Below, piece after piece: positions 45,327-54,998 of a stretch of DNA of 64,000 nucleotides. The notes beneath the pieces are model-generated. The model made no database searches and was not told the origin of the DNA. It was given only the letters and a program-made list of their open reading frames with translations. A program made the position numbers and the translations under genes. The stretch is taken from contig CAVWAK010000012.1 in the NCBI GenBank assembly GCA_963752745.1, positions 1 through 64,000 of the forward strand, given 5' to 3'. Every line of letters starts with the position of its first letter. Within the stretch, counting starts at the first letter, position 1. The stretch comes from Thiogranum sp963752745 (GTDB lineage: Bacteria; Pseudomonadota; Gammaproteobacteria; DSM-19610).

Positions 45327-46238
45327 TCAGATCAACGCCTGTAGCGTCGCCGGGAACTGCTCAGCAGCCTCTTCAAAGGCAAAAAACAGCTCGTCTTCCT
45401 GCAGCCCAATAATCTCCAGCATGGCTTGAGACAGCTGGATATCAGCTTTTGGCGAGCCCATGAAATTACCCTGCTCGGATTCGTTAACCAGGTGGTTGGC
45501 CAGGTAGAGAATGTGGGCCTCGATTGAGGCCTGCACTGCGCGCTCAGGCTCATGATGCCAGCGTATGGCCTCGATCAATACTTCCGGTAGATGCCACTGC
45601 TCCATCATATGGGCGGCAACACTTGCGTGGGTAAAGTGGAAGCGCTCCTGCTCGGCCTGATACAGAACCTCTTCGTCACCGTTAGCGACCATCAATACAT
45701 CCCGCATGGCATCCGGCCGTTGACTGTAAAGCACCAGGCTACCCAGGTCGTGCATCATTCCAGAGACAAACAGACGTTCGGGGTGAAGCACGTTGGCGCG
45801 TATTGCCAGTGCCCGCGCCAGCAGGCCTGTATACACGCTATGGCGCCAGAAAGTATCCATTTTCACCAATTCATTGGGCAGATTGGCAAAGGTTTTGACT
45901 GCCGAAATTGACAATACCAGCTGATACAACTCGGAATTGCCAATGACTGTCACGGCACGGCTGACGGTATCAACCTTGCGACTGAAATTGTAGAAACAGC
46001 TATTGGCCATACGCAACAGACGGGCTGTCAGGTTGGGATCAAGGTTAATCACCTCGGCAATCTCTTTTGCGCCGGTGGTAGGCGAGTGAATGAGCTCAAA
46101 CAGCCGCATGCAGACATCGGGAGGCGAAACCAACCCTTCCACATCGTCCAGCAGAGTGACAATTGACTGTTTTTGATCCTCGGATGCGAGGTTTGGGTTC
46201 TGGCTGATCATAGCTATGGCTACCGGTTCTCCTTTCAA
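45327..46238 (-). CDS. HDOD-domain signalling protein
   Basis: 303 residues with an HDOD domain (about 25-230) plus a short C-terminal part. The paired motif NLDPNLTARLLRMANSCFYNFSRKVDTVSRAVTVIG is the HDOD core. It resembles the HDOD half of the neighbouring phosphatase (RAVTVLGN in both), so the two may have arisen by duplication. No metal-dependent phosphodiesterase motif is seen. It is 100 bp upstream of the phosphatase gene and may share the operon. Confidence 0.9.
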   Translation of the reverse strand: MKGEPVAIAMISQNPNLASEDQKQSIVTLLDDVEGLVSPPDVCMRLFELIHSPTTGAKEIAEVINLDPNLTARLLRMANSCFYNFSRKVDTVSRAVTVIGNSELYQLVLSISAVKTFANLPNELVKMDTFWRHSVYTGLLARALAIRANVLHPERLFVSGMMHDLGSLVLYSQRPDAMRDVLMVANGDEEVLYQAEQERFHFTHASVAAHMMEQWHLPEVLIEAIRWHHEPERAVQASIEAHILYLANHLVNESEQGNFMGSPKADIQLSQAMLEIIGLQEDELFFAFEEAAEQFPATLQALI

Positions 46239-46381
46239 CTGTTAACGACAATCCGTGCTAAAACTGGAGCAGACCGGCATTTGAATTTGCCAATCCAGTC
46301 ACAGAAGCCAACTTCGGCACTGTGCTACTAATAACTTCAGTCGCTAGAAACTTAAACCCCATACTCAATATCGGTGTGACC

Positions 46382-48667
46382 ATGACAGATACAGCGAAGA
46401 AAAACGTAATAAATCTGGGTGATTTTGACCAGATGCGTCGTGGCCTGGGTAACGGTCCGGGCACCCGGGCCTTGCGTCAGGTCCGTGATCATGCGAGCAA
46501 ACATCTGGAGCACTACGTCGAACGCATGATGGAACAAATCGACGATGCCCTGTTTGCACGCGCCGAAAAAGCTGAAAACAATATGGTCCAGACCCAGTAT
46601 TTCGACGCTATGCGTGAACTGCGCATTATTCGAAAGGATATCGAAACAGATTTCATCAACGGTTTCTGTGATCGCTTTAACCAGGGCGTACCGCGTAATG
46701 GCGGCAGTAGCGAAGCGCTGAGCCTGAATTTTGAAGATGATTCATCAATCGGGCTGGTCGGCAAAAATGACATGGAAGAAGAGCTGGCCATCAGCAACAT
46801 GATCAACAAGACCCGTGGCACCTGCACCCAGACCCTGTATTCGCTCGACAAACGCATCGGTTTTCTGATTCGCGACCCTGACCTTGAGCGCTGGCAAAAT
46901 CCACTCGGTCCAGAGGCCATCTGCGATGCCTTCAAGGAAGCTGTACAGCGCATCGAAACCGGCCTGGAGATCCGCCTGGTCATCTTCAAGCTGTTTGATC
47001 AGCACGTAGTCTGTCACATGGACGCACTTTACAAGGAACTTAACCAGCAACTTGTCAAACTTGGTGTCATGCCGGAAATCAAGGCAACCATGCGTAAGCC
47101 AGCCCGCTCGGCCCCACGTCCGCCTGCGCCTGTTAGCGGCAGTGACATCAGCGAGGGCTATGATGCTGCAACCGGCGGCGATGTGCCAGGTGGCAGCTAT
47201 TCACCAGCTGGCAACTATTCATCTTATGGCGGTTATGGCCAGCCAGGCGGCACCGCCAGCGGAGAATTTCTGGCCTCGCTCAGCGCACTGACCTTCCTGC
47301 AACAGGGTGGCGAAGTTGCCGATGGAGATAGTACCGGTGGTATCAATGTGGATCCGGCAGCCCTCTCCTCGGGACAGGTCAATATTTTGCACGGCATGCG
47401 CCAGTCACCCATTATCAAAGAGCTCGGCAAAGCTGGTGACACCACGATTGACATCATTGCGATGATGTTCGACTACATTCTTGATGACAAGAGTATCCCG
47501 AACATCATGCGTGCATTGATCGGCCGGCTGCAGATTCCGGTGCTGAAAGTCGCATTAATGGACAAGGAGTTTTTCTCGAGAAAGTCACACCCTGCCCGGC
47601 AGCTGTTGAACCGTTTGGCGGGCACCGCCATGGAATGGAACGAAGATCAGGGTGATGATGATCCGCTCTACCAGAAAATCTCCAGCGTCGTACAAACCAT
47701 TCTGGATGACTTTGAGGAAGACACCAGCCTGTTTGAAACGGTACTGGAAGATTTCGAAGGCTTTCTTAAACACGAAGAAGAGCGCGCGGAGATTCGTGCT
47801 GAGCGCTCGGCCAGGGTAATGGAAGGCCAGGAGAAACTGGACGTTGCCAAGTCGACCACACTGGAAGAAATAGAACCGCGCCTGAACACCGGGGATAGCA
47901 GCGAATTCGTACGCGAGTTTGTGATAAACCACTGGAAAAATCTTCTGTTTATCACGTGCGCCCGCCAGGGCAAGGACAGTGACGCCTGGAATCAGGCCGT
48001 CTCAACCATGGATGACCTTATCTGGAGTGTAAAGTCAAAGCACACACTGGAGGATCGCAAGCGTCTGGTCGCCATGCAGCCGGTACTCCTCGGCAACCTG
48101 CGCGCCGGCATGGAGAGACTGTCAGTTTCCGCGACTGAACGTGATGACTTTATTGCCAAACTGGTGCACGCACACGGCCGAACAGCGGTCAACAAGGATT
48201 TAACATCCGCCGATGAAACGTCGGCAATCGAAACAGCTATCGAAGCAGCAACTACCGAGCAGTCAAATGACAACACAGCATCAGAAGCTGTCACAGATCC
48301 GCACACCAGCGAAACGATAGCAGACAGCACGGCATCAACAAGCGAAGTCAAAACCGGTACAGTTACGTCCCGCGAGATACCGGGAATCAGTGACGACGCC
48401 ACCAACCAGGTTAAGCGACTGACCACAGGCACCTGGATAGAATTCCGGGGAGCTGACGGTAAACCGATGCGAGCAAAACTCAGCTGGATAAGCCCGATCA
48501 CAAACACTTATCTGTTTACCGACCGCAAGGGACTAAAAGCCGGCAACTACAGCATGGAAGAACTAGCCGAGTTAATCCGGGGAGCGCGCGCCCTGGTGGT
48601 TGATTACAAAACCCCATTGATGGATCGTGCGGTCAGCTCGGTGTTGAGTGAATACAACAAACACTAG
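46382..48667 (+). CDS. DUF1631-family protein
   Basis: 761 residues from the ATG at 46382 (MTDTAKKNVINLGDFDQMR); an in-frame start 20 codons upstream is less protein-like. It has long helical regions, a Ser/Gly/Tyr-rich low-complexity segment (about 255-320), and the family's conserved C-terminus (WIEFRGADGKPMRAKLSWISPITNTYLFTDRKGLKAG, then LVVDYKTPLMDRAVSSVL). That tail resembles a PilZ-like fold. Function unknown; it is divergent from the HDOD gene. Confidence 0.85.
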   Translation: MTDTAKKNVINLGDFDQMRRGLGNGPGTRALRQVRDHASKHLEHYVERMMEQIDDALFARAEKAENNMVQTQYFDAMRELRIIRKDIETDFINGFCDRFNQGVPRNGGSSEALSLNFEDDSSIGLVGKNDMEEELAISNMINKTRGTCTQTLYSLDKRIGFLIRDPDLERWQNPLGPEAICDAFKEAVQRIETGLEIRLVIFKLFDQHVVCHMDALYKELNQQLVKLGVMPEIKATMRKPARSAPRPPAPVSGSDISEGYDAATGGDVPGGSYSPAGNYSSYGGYGQPGGTASGEFLASLSALTFLQQGGEVADGDSTGGINVDPAALSSGQVNILHGMRQSPIIKELGKAGDTTIDIIAMMFDYILDDKSIPNIMRALIGRLQIPVLKVALMDKEFFSRKSHPARQLLNRLAGTAMEWNEDQGDDDPLYQKISSVVQTILDDFEEDTSLFETVLEDFEGFLKHEEERAEIRAERSARVMEGQEKLDVAKSTTLEEIEPRLNTGDSSEFVREFVINHWKNLLFITCARQGKDSDAWNQAVSTMDDLIWSVKSKHTLEDRKRLVAMQPVLLGNLRAGMERLSVSATERDDFIAKLVHAHGRTAVNKDLTSADETSAIETAIEAATTEQSNDNTASEAVTDPHTSETIADSTASTSEVKTGTVTSREIPGISDDATNQVKRLTTGTWIEFRGADGKPMRAKLSWISPITNTYLFTDRKGLKAGNYSMEELAELIRGARALVVDYKTPLMDRAVSSVLSEYNKH

Positions 48668-48686
48668 ATCCGCTCACCTAGCGGAT
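48668..48686. terminator. Small hairpin shared by convergent genes
   Basis: A 7-bp perfect inverted repeat (ATCCGCT and AGCGGAT, 5-nt loop) lies between the DUF1631 stop and the stop of the acyltransferase-like gene, and overlaps the latter stop. The T run is short, so it is a weak bidirectional terminator candidate. Confidence 0.35.
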
Positions 48687-49406
48687 ATATTTGACATACA
48701 GATTCAGCAATCCAAGCAACACGGGCTGGTGTAATAGATAGATGATCAGGCTATGACGTCCTGCAAAAGCCAATAGATTAATGGGCCTGACATCCGTCGT
48801 CTGCTGAACCCGCCCTGCCAGGTTTTGCAAAGCAGGTCCGAATGCCATACCGATCAGAACAACACCAAACCACGGCAATAGAGGCACATAATCCTCAGTC
48901 AGTGGCTTATGCGTCATTAAACCAATCCAGCGCCGTCCCGGGACATCAAACCAGCCGGATTGATAGTTCAATGCCACACCGATCAGTGCCATCCCGAACA
49001 GCAGACTCAGCCAGCCGGCGCGGATAAACAACAGGCCAATTACACTGGCCGCCGCAATACAGTGCAACACACCAAAAAACACCATGCGCTCACCAAACAT
49101 GAACCAGGTGGACAGGCTGACCAGCAGCGCAGCTCCGGTAATCAGGGCAAGTCTTTTGAAGTAGCGTCGAAACTCTAACTTCGTCCTGTTAGCCAATACC
49201 AGGCCGACGCCAACCAGCAGCAAAAAGCTGCTTAGAATAAAGGTACGGGCATGCAACCAGAATGAATCGTTATAGAAATCAAACCCGGCGAGTCCCAGAT
49301 AGGCCAGGTCGAAACAGAAATGAAAGACCACCATCAGGGCAATGGCAAATCCTCTCAACGCATCAATCAATCGTAGCCGCTGTGCGGGCAAATTACGGCT
49401 TGTCAA
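48678..49406 (-). CDS. DUF1624 / heparan-alpha-glucosaminide acetyltransferase-like membrane protein
   Basis: 242 residues with about six or seven membrane helices. It starts LRLIDALRGFAIALMVVFHFCFDL, the entry motif of DUF1624 and related acyltransferase membrane proteins. The His in VFHFCFDL corresponds to the usual conserved one. Acyl transfer to a periplasmic glycan is a family-based guess. It lies 24 bp after the VWA gene and may be the last member of that operon. Confidence 0.85.
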   Translation of the reverse strand: MTSRNLPAQRLRLIDALRGFAIALMVVFHFCFDLAYLGLAGFDFYNDSFWLHARTFILSSFLLLVGVGLVLANRTKLEFRRYFKRLALITGAALLVSLSTWFMFGERMVFFGVLHCIAAASVIGLLFIRAGWLSLLFGMALIGVALNYQSGWFDVPGRRWIGLMTHKPLTEDYVPLLPWFGVVLIGMAFGPALQNLAGRVQQTTDVRPINLLAFAGRHSLIIYLLHQPVLLGLLNLYVKYIR

Positions 49407-49430
49407 TTTCAGATCCCTGCACAGAGTTAC

Positions 49431-50423
49431 CTACTTGTTAAGACCGACAAAACTACCATTATTATCTTCAGCCAGCTTCCGCATAAGGGCCGCAAACCGA
49501 ACACTGTTTACGGGCAACCCGCCCTGTGCAAACAGTACGGGGAAACCTACGGCATGAATGCGAACCCGCCGTTGACCACGACTATCAGCTCTGTTGAGAC
49601 TTTCTACGGTATCAACAACCTGCTGGATGGATCCTCGGGAGAAATCATCGCCGAACACATACAGGCTGATACGTTTATCCTTCGCATAAAAGCGCCTGAT
49701 CGCTGCCTCGACACCTTCAACCGGACTTGAGTTGGAAAACGGTTGCCAGCCAGCCAGTCGTTTCAGAATAGCCTTGCGTCGAGCCGGCGTATCCTGAATC
49801 CAGCGCCCCTTGTACTGGGAAAACAGGTAGTCACCCATGTCGTTCATGACCTGGATACCCTTGACCTGCGGATAGATCGCCAGCACCTCACGGACTTTCT
49901 GTAACACGCGCGGCCAGGCACCTTTTTGCATTGAACCAGAAGTGTCAATAATAAATATAATATATTCACTATCGACCGGTATACCACCAATCGCAGTGTC
50001 TGCGCGGCGGTAACCGCTACCCAGAAGCCGGCGCATTTCCTCGCTGAGTGATTGCTGCGCACTTTCGAGCTGGTTCTCGATTCGCAGCTGGGCATCGAGC
50101 TCGCGCTTGCCTGCGGTAAACCGGCCTCGAATGAAGGACAGATCGCCGCGCAGACGGGCAAGGTTCTGGCGACTTTCAGACAGCTGTTCCTCGTTGCTCA
50201 TCAGTTCATGACTGATAGTCTCGGTTTCCCCCTGCAGGTGGTGCAGTTCCGCCTGCAGACGTTGAACCAGGCCACTGAGATCGACAGCCAGTTTTTCGAT
50301 TACCTGTGGCTCGGCTATCTTCACAATCACCAGCAAGAGAATAATCGCACCAAAACCGCATGACACCACGTCGAGAAACGACAGGTTGAATATATCCACG
50401 CCGCGGCGTTGACGCCGGCTCAT
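49431..50423 (-). CDS. Membrane-anchored von Willebrand A protein 2
   Basis: 330 residues. An N-terminal membrane helix, FNLSFLDVVSCGFGAIILLLVIV (residues 12-34), has an Asp just inside the helix, like the proton-carrying Asp of MotB, ExbD and TolR. A coiled-coil stretch (about 45-125) and a VWA domain (about 135-320) follow; the MIDAS is intact (IIDTSGSM). Predicted inner-membrane anchor with the VWA in the periplasm. The start codon overlaps the preceding VWA gene by 4 bp (ATGA), so the two are stoichiometrically linked. Not a recognised named protein. Confidence 0.85.
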   Translation of the reverse strand: MSRRQRRGVDIFNLSFLDVVSCGFGAIILLLVIVKIAEPQVIEKLAVDLSGLVQRLQAELHHLQGETETISHELMSNEEQLSESRQNLARLRGDLSFIRGRFTAGKRELDAQLRIENQLESAQQSLSEEMRRLLGSGYRRADTAIGGIPVDSEYIIFIIDTSGSMQKGAWPRVLQKVREVLAIYPQVKGIQVMNDMGDYLFSQYKGRWIQDTPARRKAILKRLAGWQPFSNSSPVEGVEAAIRRFYAKDKRISLYVFGDDFSRGSIQQVVDTVESLNRADSRGQRRVRIHAVGFPVLFAQGGLPVNSVRFAALMRKLAEDNNGSFVGLNK

Positions 50424-51505
50424 GGCCAGTCTCTTGCCGGGGTCATGAAAGCCCCGCTGGTATCAACTGCCAGTCGCCAGTAAGCGGCTGCCGCCCAGGC
50501 ATCACCTTCCATAGGCATCAGGATTGTATTTACCGGGATACCGTCAGACAGCGTTTTTACCGCCTTTTCAAAGTGGCGCAATCGCTGGTCAGCAGTCACT
50601 GTCGTAGTGTTCGGCTTGCCACGGCCCTGGGTGGGCAGTCCGTCAGTTATCAGGAGAATATTATCGGGCCGCGGTGACAAACCAATAGCCGCCTTAAATG
50701 CAGCGTACAAGCTCGTTCCGTCCTCCGGAGCCAACTCGCCCAGCCCTTTCGTAACCGACTGGATGTCGCCAGGTTCGGCGGCAGATAACCAGCGTGTCAT
50801 GCTACCTCCAGCCACAGCACTGGCCTGCGTATTAAAACCGAATACCTGGAACTTTGCCATGGCGGGTAACTGACTGATCAACCATGCTGCAGCAGCACGC
50901 GAACGTTTCCACTTGGGCGCAACACGTCGCTCGTCCGCAGAGCCATTACGTCGACGTACCACATCGACAATAGTTTCATCCAGCATGCTCGCAGAAGTAT
51001 CCAGCAGAATCAGTATTCGCTTGCCACCGACTTTCAACCCGGTCAGGTACTGGCGATCCCCCTCACCACGAACCGCAAGCACCTGGCTACCCTTTCCGGC
51101 GCCACGCTCAGTGCCAAGACGCTGTTTGTCCTCGTCCAGTTGTTTCAGGTCTGTTGACAGGCTGGCGACATGCTCCCGGCGCGCTGTTGTTTCTGCAGCC
51201 ATACTCGCTATCTCGACTTCGAGCTCTTTTATGGTACGGATGACCTCCTCTGTTTCTCCCCGCGTGACAACAAGCTGCTGCTCTGCAGAGTCCAGACTGT
51301 TACGCTTGCGCACCAGATCCTCTTCGCCAATCAAAACCTTCTCTTCCAGCCTGACAGCTTCAGCGCGCAGATCGGAAAACACCTGGTTGCGTGCCTTTAC
51401 AGTATCGGTATTAAGAATCAGCACCAGCAGTACCACGGCACCAAAGCCGCAGAACATGATATCCAGAAAGGATAGCGAGAACGGTGTAACCGGGCGCCGC
51501 TTCAT
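50420..51505 (-). CDS. Membrane-anchored von Willebrand A protein 1
   Basis: 361 residues. The N-terminal helix FSLSFLDIMFCGFGAVVLLVLIL (residues 8-30) is closely similar to that of VWA protein 2, including the Asp. A long coiled coil (about 35-130) and a VWA domain with MIDAS LLDTSASM near residue 168 follow. It lies 14 bp after the MotA/TolQ-like gene. Together the pair look like diverged B-subunits of a proton-driven complex. Confidence 0.85.
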   Translation of the reverse strand: MKRRPVTPFSLSFLDIMFCGFGAVVLLVLILNTDTVKARNQVFSDLRAEAVRLEEKVLIGEEDLVRKRNSLDSAEQQLVVTRGETEEVIRTIKELEVEIASMAAETTARREHVASLSTDLKQLDEDKQRLGTERGAGKGSQVLAVRGEGDRQYLTGLKVGGKRILILLDTSASMLDETIVDVVRRRNGSADERRVAPKWKRSRAAAAWLISQLPAMAKFQVFGFNTQASAVAGGSMTRWLSAAEPGDIQSVTKGLGELAPEDGTSLYAAFKAAIGLSPRPDNILLITDGLPTQGRGKPNTTTVTADQRLRHFEKAVKTLSDGIPVNTILMPMEGDAWAAAAYWRLAVDTSGAFMTPARDWP

Positions 51506-51519
51506 AAGTATCAGCCGTC

Positions 51520-52314
51520 TCAGGTTTTGAGTCGGCGAATCATCCAGTGGTCGACATAACGTTCACTGTCGAGCACCAGGCGTTCCTGCATCAGCTGCAA
51601 CTGGTGAATAAAGAACATCAGTACAATACTGATCACCAGCGCAATGAACGTTGAGTTAAAAGCAACACCCAGGCTGGACGTTACACCGGTTATATCACCT
51701 TCTACAGCACGGTGTGCCTGGCCCAGCGCATCACCGATGCCACGCACCGTTCCGATAAACCCGACCGACGGAATTGCCCAGGCAATGTAGCGAATAATCG
51801 ACAACTCGGATTCCAGACGCTCACCTTCTGACTCACAAACATCGCGTGCCGCAGTCGACACGTCCTGTACGTTTCGTGTCGCACCGAATCTCTCCACCGC
51901 TGTCAGCAAAGCCCGTGGCAATAATGCTTCACGCTCCCGTGCATCAAGGTCTCCCATACGATTAGACAGCTCGCGGGTATCTTCAGGACCGATGGGCAGA
52001 CTGTCAGGCAGTTTCAACAGGTCGCGTCGCAACAGCTTTTGCTCGAAAAATACGGCCTTCCCTTTATAGGCAAGTATGGACATGGCCCACAGCATAAGAA
52101 TAAAACACGCTTCCTGCTCGTAGTCCTTGATGACCACGAAAAACGACCGCTCTGCAACACGATCCGGATTCTCACGCAACTCTATCGCCTGCTGATCCAG
52201 AAACTCCCCGGCCTGCGGCCGCACTACGGTAACGTAGATTGCATGCACGAGGATAAACGCTATTAACAACGCGAACACCTGGTAAACGAGTTCTGTTGGA
52301 AAGTTATGTCTCAT
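51520..52314 (-). CDS. MotA/TolQ/ExbB proton-channel family protein
   Basis: 264 residues. TM1 is near 8-30, TM2 near 68-88, and TM3 (IIRYIAWAIPSVGFIGTVRGIG) and TM4 (GVAFNSTFIALVISIVLMFF) near 172-235. The last two form the PF01618 core. In MotA, TolQ and ExbB this core builds a ring of five around two B-subunits and converts proton flow to motion (family knowledge). Its neighbours are two VWA proteins with B-subunit-like helices rather than OmpA- or ExbD-domain partners. Confidence 0.92.
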   Translation of the reverse strand: MRHNFPTELVYQVFALLIAFILVHAIYVTVVRPQAGEFLDQQAIELRENPDRVAERSFFVVIKDYEQEACFILMLWAMSILAYKGKAVFFEQKLLRRDLLKLPDSLPIGPEDTRELSNRMGDLDAREREALLPRALLTAVERFGATRNVQDVSTAARDVCESEGERLESELSIIRYIAWAIPSVGFIGTVRGIGDALGQAHRAVEGDITGVTSSLGVAFNSTFIALVISIVLMFFIHQLQLMQERLVLDSERYVDHWMIRRLKT

Positions 52315-52325
52315 AGGTTCAACAC

Positions 52326-52586
52326 TCAGATATCGACTGGAAAAGAAACGGCGCTGTCTGCCTGAACACGTTCCGAAGATGCGGGTTTGGCAGGTGCAGC
52401 GCGCGGCACGTCCGCAGGCATGGATTTTTTATCTGCTTCCCTGGTTGGCTCAGCGGGTGCAGGTGCCGTCTGCGGCATAACATTGCCTGGTGGTTTGAGA
52501 GCCAATAACGGCGTAGCCGACAACATCAGCAATACGCCCGTGACCAGCGCATGCCTGGAAACAACTGAACAGTTCAGGTAGCGCAT
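52326..52586 (-). CDS. Small secreted Pro/Ala-rich protein
   Basis: 86 residues. It has a signal peptide (about residues 1-29, cleavage after LLA) and then a Pro-, Ala-, Lys-rich disordered tail with no fold expected. It lies between the SUMF1-type gene and the channel gene with gaps of 9 and 11 bp. The position argues that it is a real operon member. Function unknown; a spacer or linker peptide in the periplasm is possible. Confidence 0.7.
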   Translation of the reverse strand: MRYLNCSVVSRHALVTGVLLMLSATPLLALKPPGNVMPQTAPAPAEPTREADKKSMPADVPRAAPAKPASSERVQADSAVSFPVDI

Positions 52587-52595
52587 AACATCTCC

Positions 52596-54998
52596 TCAAT
52601 TTGCATAGCGTGCCAGACGGAACCCGATATCGCCGCGTGCCACACGACTGTAATCGCGATAACTCAGGCGCAGCTCGGTAATATTCCCGTGGCGCCAACT
52701 CGAACCCCGCACCACATAATGTTTCCCTTTCGCCGGCCCAAACGGCTCCTGTACCAGCTGACCGGATTCACCCGAATAGACGGCATAATAGTCATTCATC
52801 CATTCCGCAACATTCCCACCCAGATCATAGAAACCTTCGGGAAAAGCCGCAAAACTGCCAACCGGCGCACTGCCCCGGTAGTGGTCATCATAACCGGGCA
52901 CGGTTTCAGCAAGCGTATCGCTAATCCGCACATCAGCGAAATTCCCGACCGCCGCTGATGGCGGGTAGTTTCCGGACCAGGGATATCGCGAAATTTCCGA
53001 GCGCCCCAGCACACGTGCTACATAGGCCCATTCAGCTTCGCTGGGTAAACGGTAACCCGTGTTCACCGGTGTTACCAACTGCATATTACCGTTCTGTTCC
53101 CGGTAAGCCTCCGGGTACCCCTGTTTGCGACTAAGCCAGTTACAGTATCGAGCCGCATCATCACGACTGATACCCGCCACCGGCTGTTGATCGCCGTTAA
53201 GACTGGCACCGTCCGCCTGCCCGGTAACATGGCCACTCTGGAACTGTCGATACTCGGCATTGGTGACTTCTTTCTCGCCAAAATAAAACGGCCGCACCAA
53301 CTGCACCAGCCGCGCGCTTTCGTTGGAGCGCCTTCCTGCCTCACGACGGGACGCGCCCATGGTAAAGCTCCCTCCCGGCCGCACCAGTCGTAACACTTGT
53401 CCTGCCGGGGCACGAATAGTTAAAGGCGTCGCTTCAGCACGTGCCTGCCCGGTTGTTTTAAGGACGACATCGATACTGCGGCTGTTGACCGCATCTGGCG
53501 TCACTTTCAAAACCCGGGTTTCATAACCCTGCCTGTATATTTCCAGACGATGCTGACGCGTTGTCAGTCGCAAGCGCCGCATGGCTTTCCCCTGCGCTTT
53601 ACCATCTACACGCAGTTGCGCATCGGCAGGTTCAACGCTGATAAACAACGTGCCGTAAGCGGGTTGCAGTTCGGCATTGAGTGTCAGTTGTTGACCGGGA
53701 TCGAGTGATACTGTTTTATTCCATTCAGTATAACCAGGCTTGCTGAGCTGCAACCGGTGTTCGGTGCCGGATGACAGGGCAAGGGTGGCTGGCGTGGTGC
53801 CCTGGTAACGCCCATCCACCTGCACCGTAGCGGCATCCGGAACACTTTCCAGGATTAGCCGACCATCCGCCGGTAGCAAGACTATGCCCTCCAGAACCAT
53901 CGGTTCACCGGCGATGATCTCGGTCTCCAGTGTGGCGGGCTTAAACAAGGATTTCTCCAACGTAAGCATCTGCACACCCTGTAACAAACGGGTATTCAGC
54001 GGCGTTACACCCAGCAGCTCATCCTCATTACGCACTTGCGCACCCTCGGGTTGGCTGAGTATACGGACCTCTGCCCAGGCCGGTGTCAAGCCCAGTTCAA
54101 GCTGTTGCGGCTGCCCCAGACCTTTGACGTCTATCACCACTTCGACAGGAAAATACCATGCTGATTGCACGCGCAACCGGTGTTCACCGCGCTCAATTTC
54201 GGTCACGGACTGCGCATTGACCGCTACCGGTTCACCATCGACTAACAATTCGAATGGCACGTCCGGTGTAACGACCAGCTCTATTATCCCGGGTCGCTCG
54301 CGCATGGAAAAACTGAATTCCTGAAAATCACCACTGTCGACAATCAACGGCTGATCAAGAGGGAAATAGCCGGCGTGATCTGCAGTAATCCTGTAGCTGC
54401 CTGGCCAGGCCAGCACGCTCTCGCCGACGGAGACCATGGGCGGAAATCCGCTGACAGCATATTCGTCAGGTTCAGGGGTAATCTGAATTTCGACAGGTGT
54501 CGCCAACAAAACAAATGCAGCAAGCAATACCAGCAAGACAAACAGGACTGTGACACCCTGCTTTAAGCGGCGATGCTCTCCCGAACCGGATTCAGCCTCC
54601 TTTACCGGTAACGGCTCATTCCTTGCGGGTGGCATGGCAGGCGCAACAAGGGCGGGCTCACTGGCGAGAGCATTGGTTTGTTGCGACACCCTGATCTGTA
54701 TCTGGTCACCCTTGACCGTCCAGCTCAACAACGCCTGATCATGTTCTACCTGATCGCCGGATTTCAGCCAGGCTGATTCCTGCAAGCGTTCATGATTATG
54801 AAACAGGGGAATATCGCCATGCTCGGGCTGGATGAAGGCATGTCCGTCGGCGACAGCAATGCGTGCTATCACGGCTTCATCCGATACTCCGGGTATCACG
54901 ATATCGGCTACCCGCGCACCACCCAGAGTGACGGGCAACCGGGATTCATCGAACTGCCGATCTCCCCTGGAATCCTTGATGAAAAACACACGACTCAT
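52596..54998 (-). CDS. FHA-like / PEGA / SUMF1-fold membrane protein
   Basis: 800 residues. The N-terminal cytoplasmic part (1-110) resembles a degenerate FHA domain. A membrane helix (about 145-165) is followed by several PEGA-type repeats (for example DAATVQVDGRYQGTTPATLAL and DAQLRVDGKAQGKAMRRLRL) up to about 530. A C-terminal SUMF1/formylglycine-enzyme fold fills 540-800 (PGGSFTMG, YRLPSEAEWAYVAR, YDLGGNVAEWMNDYY, VVRGSSWRHGN). The cysteines needed for formylglycine formation are absent, so catalysis by that route is unlikely. The SUMF1 part probably binds or shapes something in the periplasm. It overlaps the TPR gene by 4 bp. Confidence 0.85.
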   Translation of the reverse strand: MSRVFFIKDSRGDRQFDESRLPVTLGGARVADIVIPGVSDEAVIARIAVADGHAFIQPEHGDIPLFHNHERLQESAWLKSGDQVEHDQALLSWTVKGDQIQIRVSQQTNALASEPALVAPAMPPARNEPLPVKEAESGSGEHRRLKQGVTVLFVLLVLLAAFVLLATPVEIQITPEPDEYAVSGFPPMVSVGESVLAWPGSYRITADHAGYFPLDQPLIVDSGDFQEFSFSMRERPGIIELVVTPDVPFELLVDGEPVAVNAQSVTEIERGEHRLRVQSAWYFPVEVVIDVKGLGQPQQLELGLTPAWAEVRILSQPEGAQVRNEDELLGVTPLNTRLLQGVQMLTLEKSLFKPATLETEIIAGEPMVLEGIVLLPADGRLILESVPDAATVQVDGRYQGTTPATLALSSGTEHRLQLSKPGYTEWNKTVSLDPGQQLTLNAELQPAYGTLFISVEPADAQLRVDGKAQGKAMRRLRLTTRQHRLEIYRQGYETRVLKVTPDAVNSRSIDVVLKTTGQARAEATPLTIRAPAGQVLRLVRPGGSFTMGASRREAGRRSNESARLVQLVRPFYFGEKEVTNAEYRQFQSGHVTGQADGASLNGDQQPVAGISRDDAARYCNWLSRKQGYPEAYREQNGNMQLVTPVNTGYRLPSEAEWAYVARVLGRSEISRYPWSGNYPPSAAVGNFADVRISDTLAETVPGYDDHYRGSAPVGSFAAFPEGFYDLGGNVAEWMNDYYAVYSGESGQLVQEPFGPAKGKHYVVRGSSWRHGNITELRLSYRDYSRVARGDIGFRLARYAN

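Noticed and set aside
49431..52314. Zorya-type defence system (ZorA/ZorB)
   Set aside because: The channel protein fits, but the partners carry VWA domains rather than an OmpA-type peptidoglycan-binding domain, and no ZorC/ZorD/ZorE-like helicase or nuclease is present.
52596..53360. Active formylglycine-generating enzyme with a sulfatase partner
   Set aside because: The catalytic cysteines are absent and no sulfatase gene is nearby.
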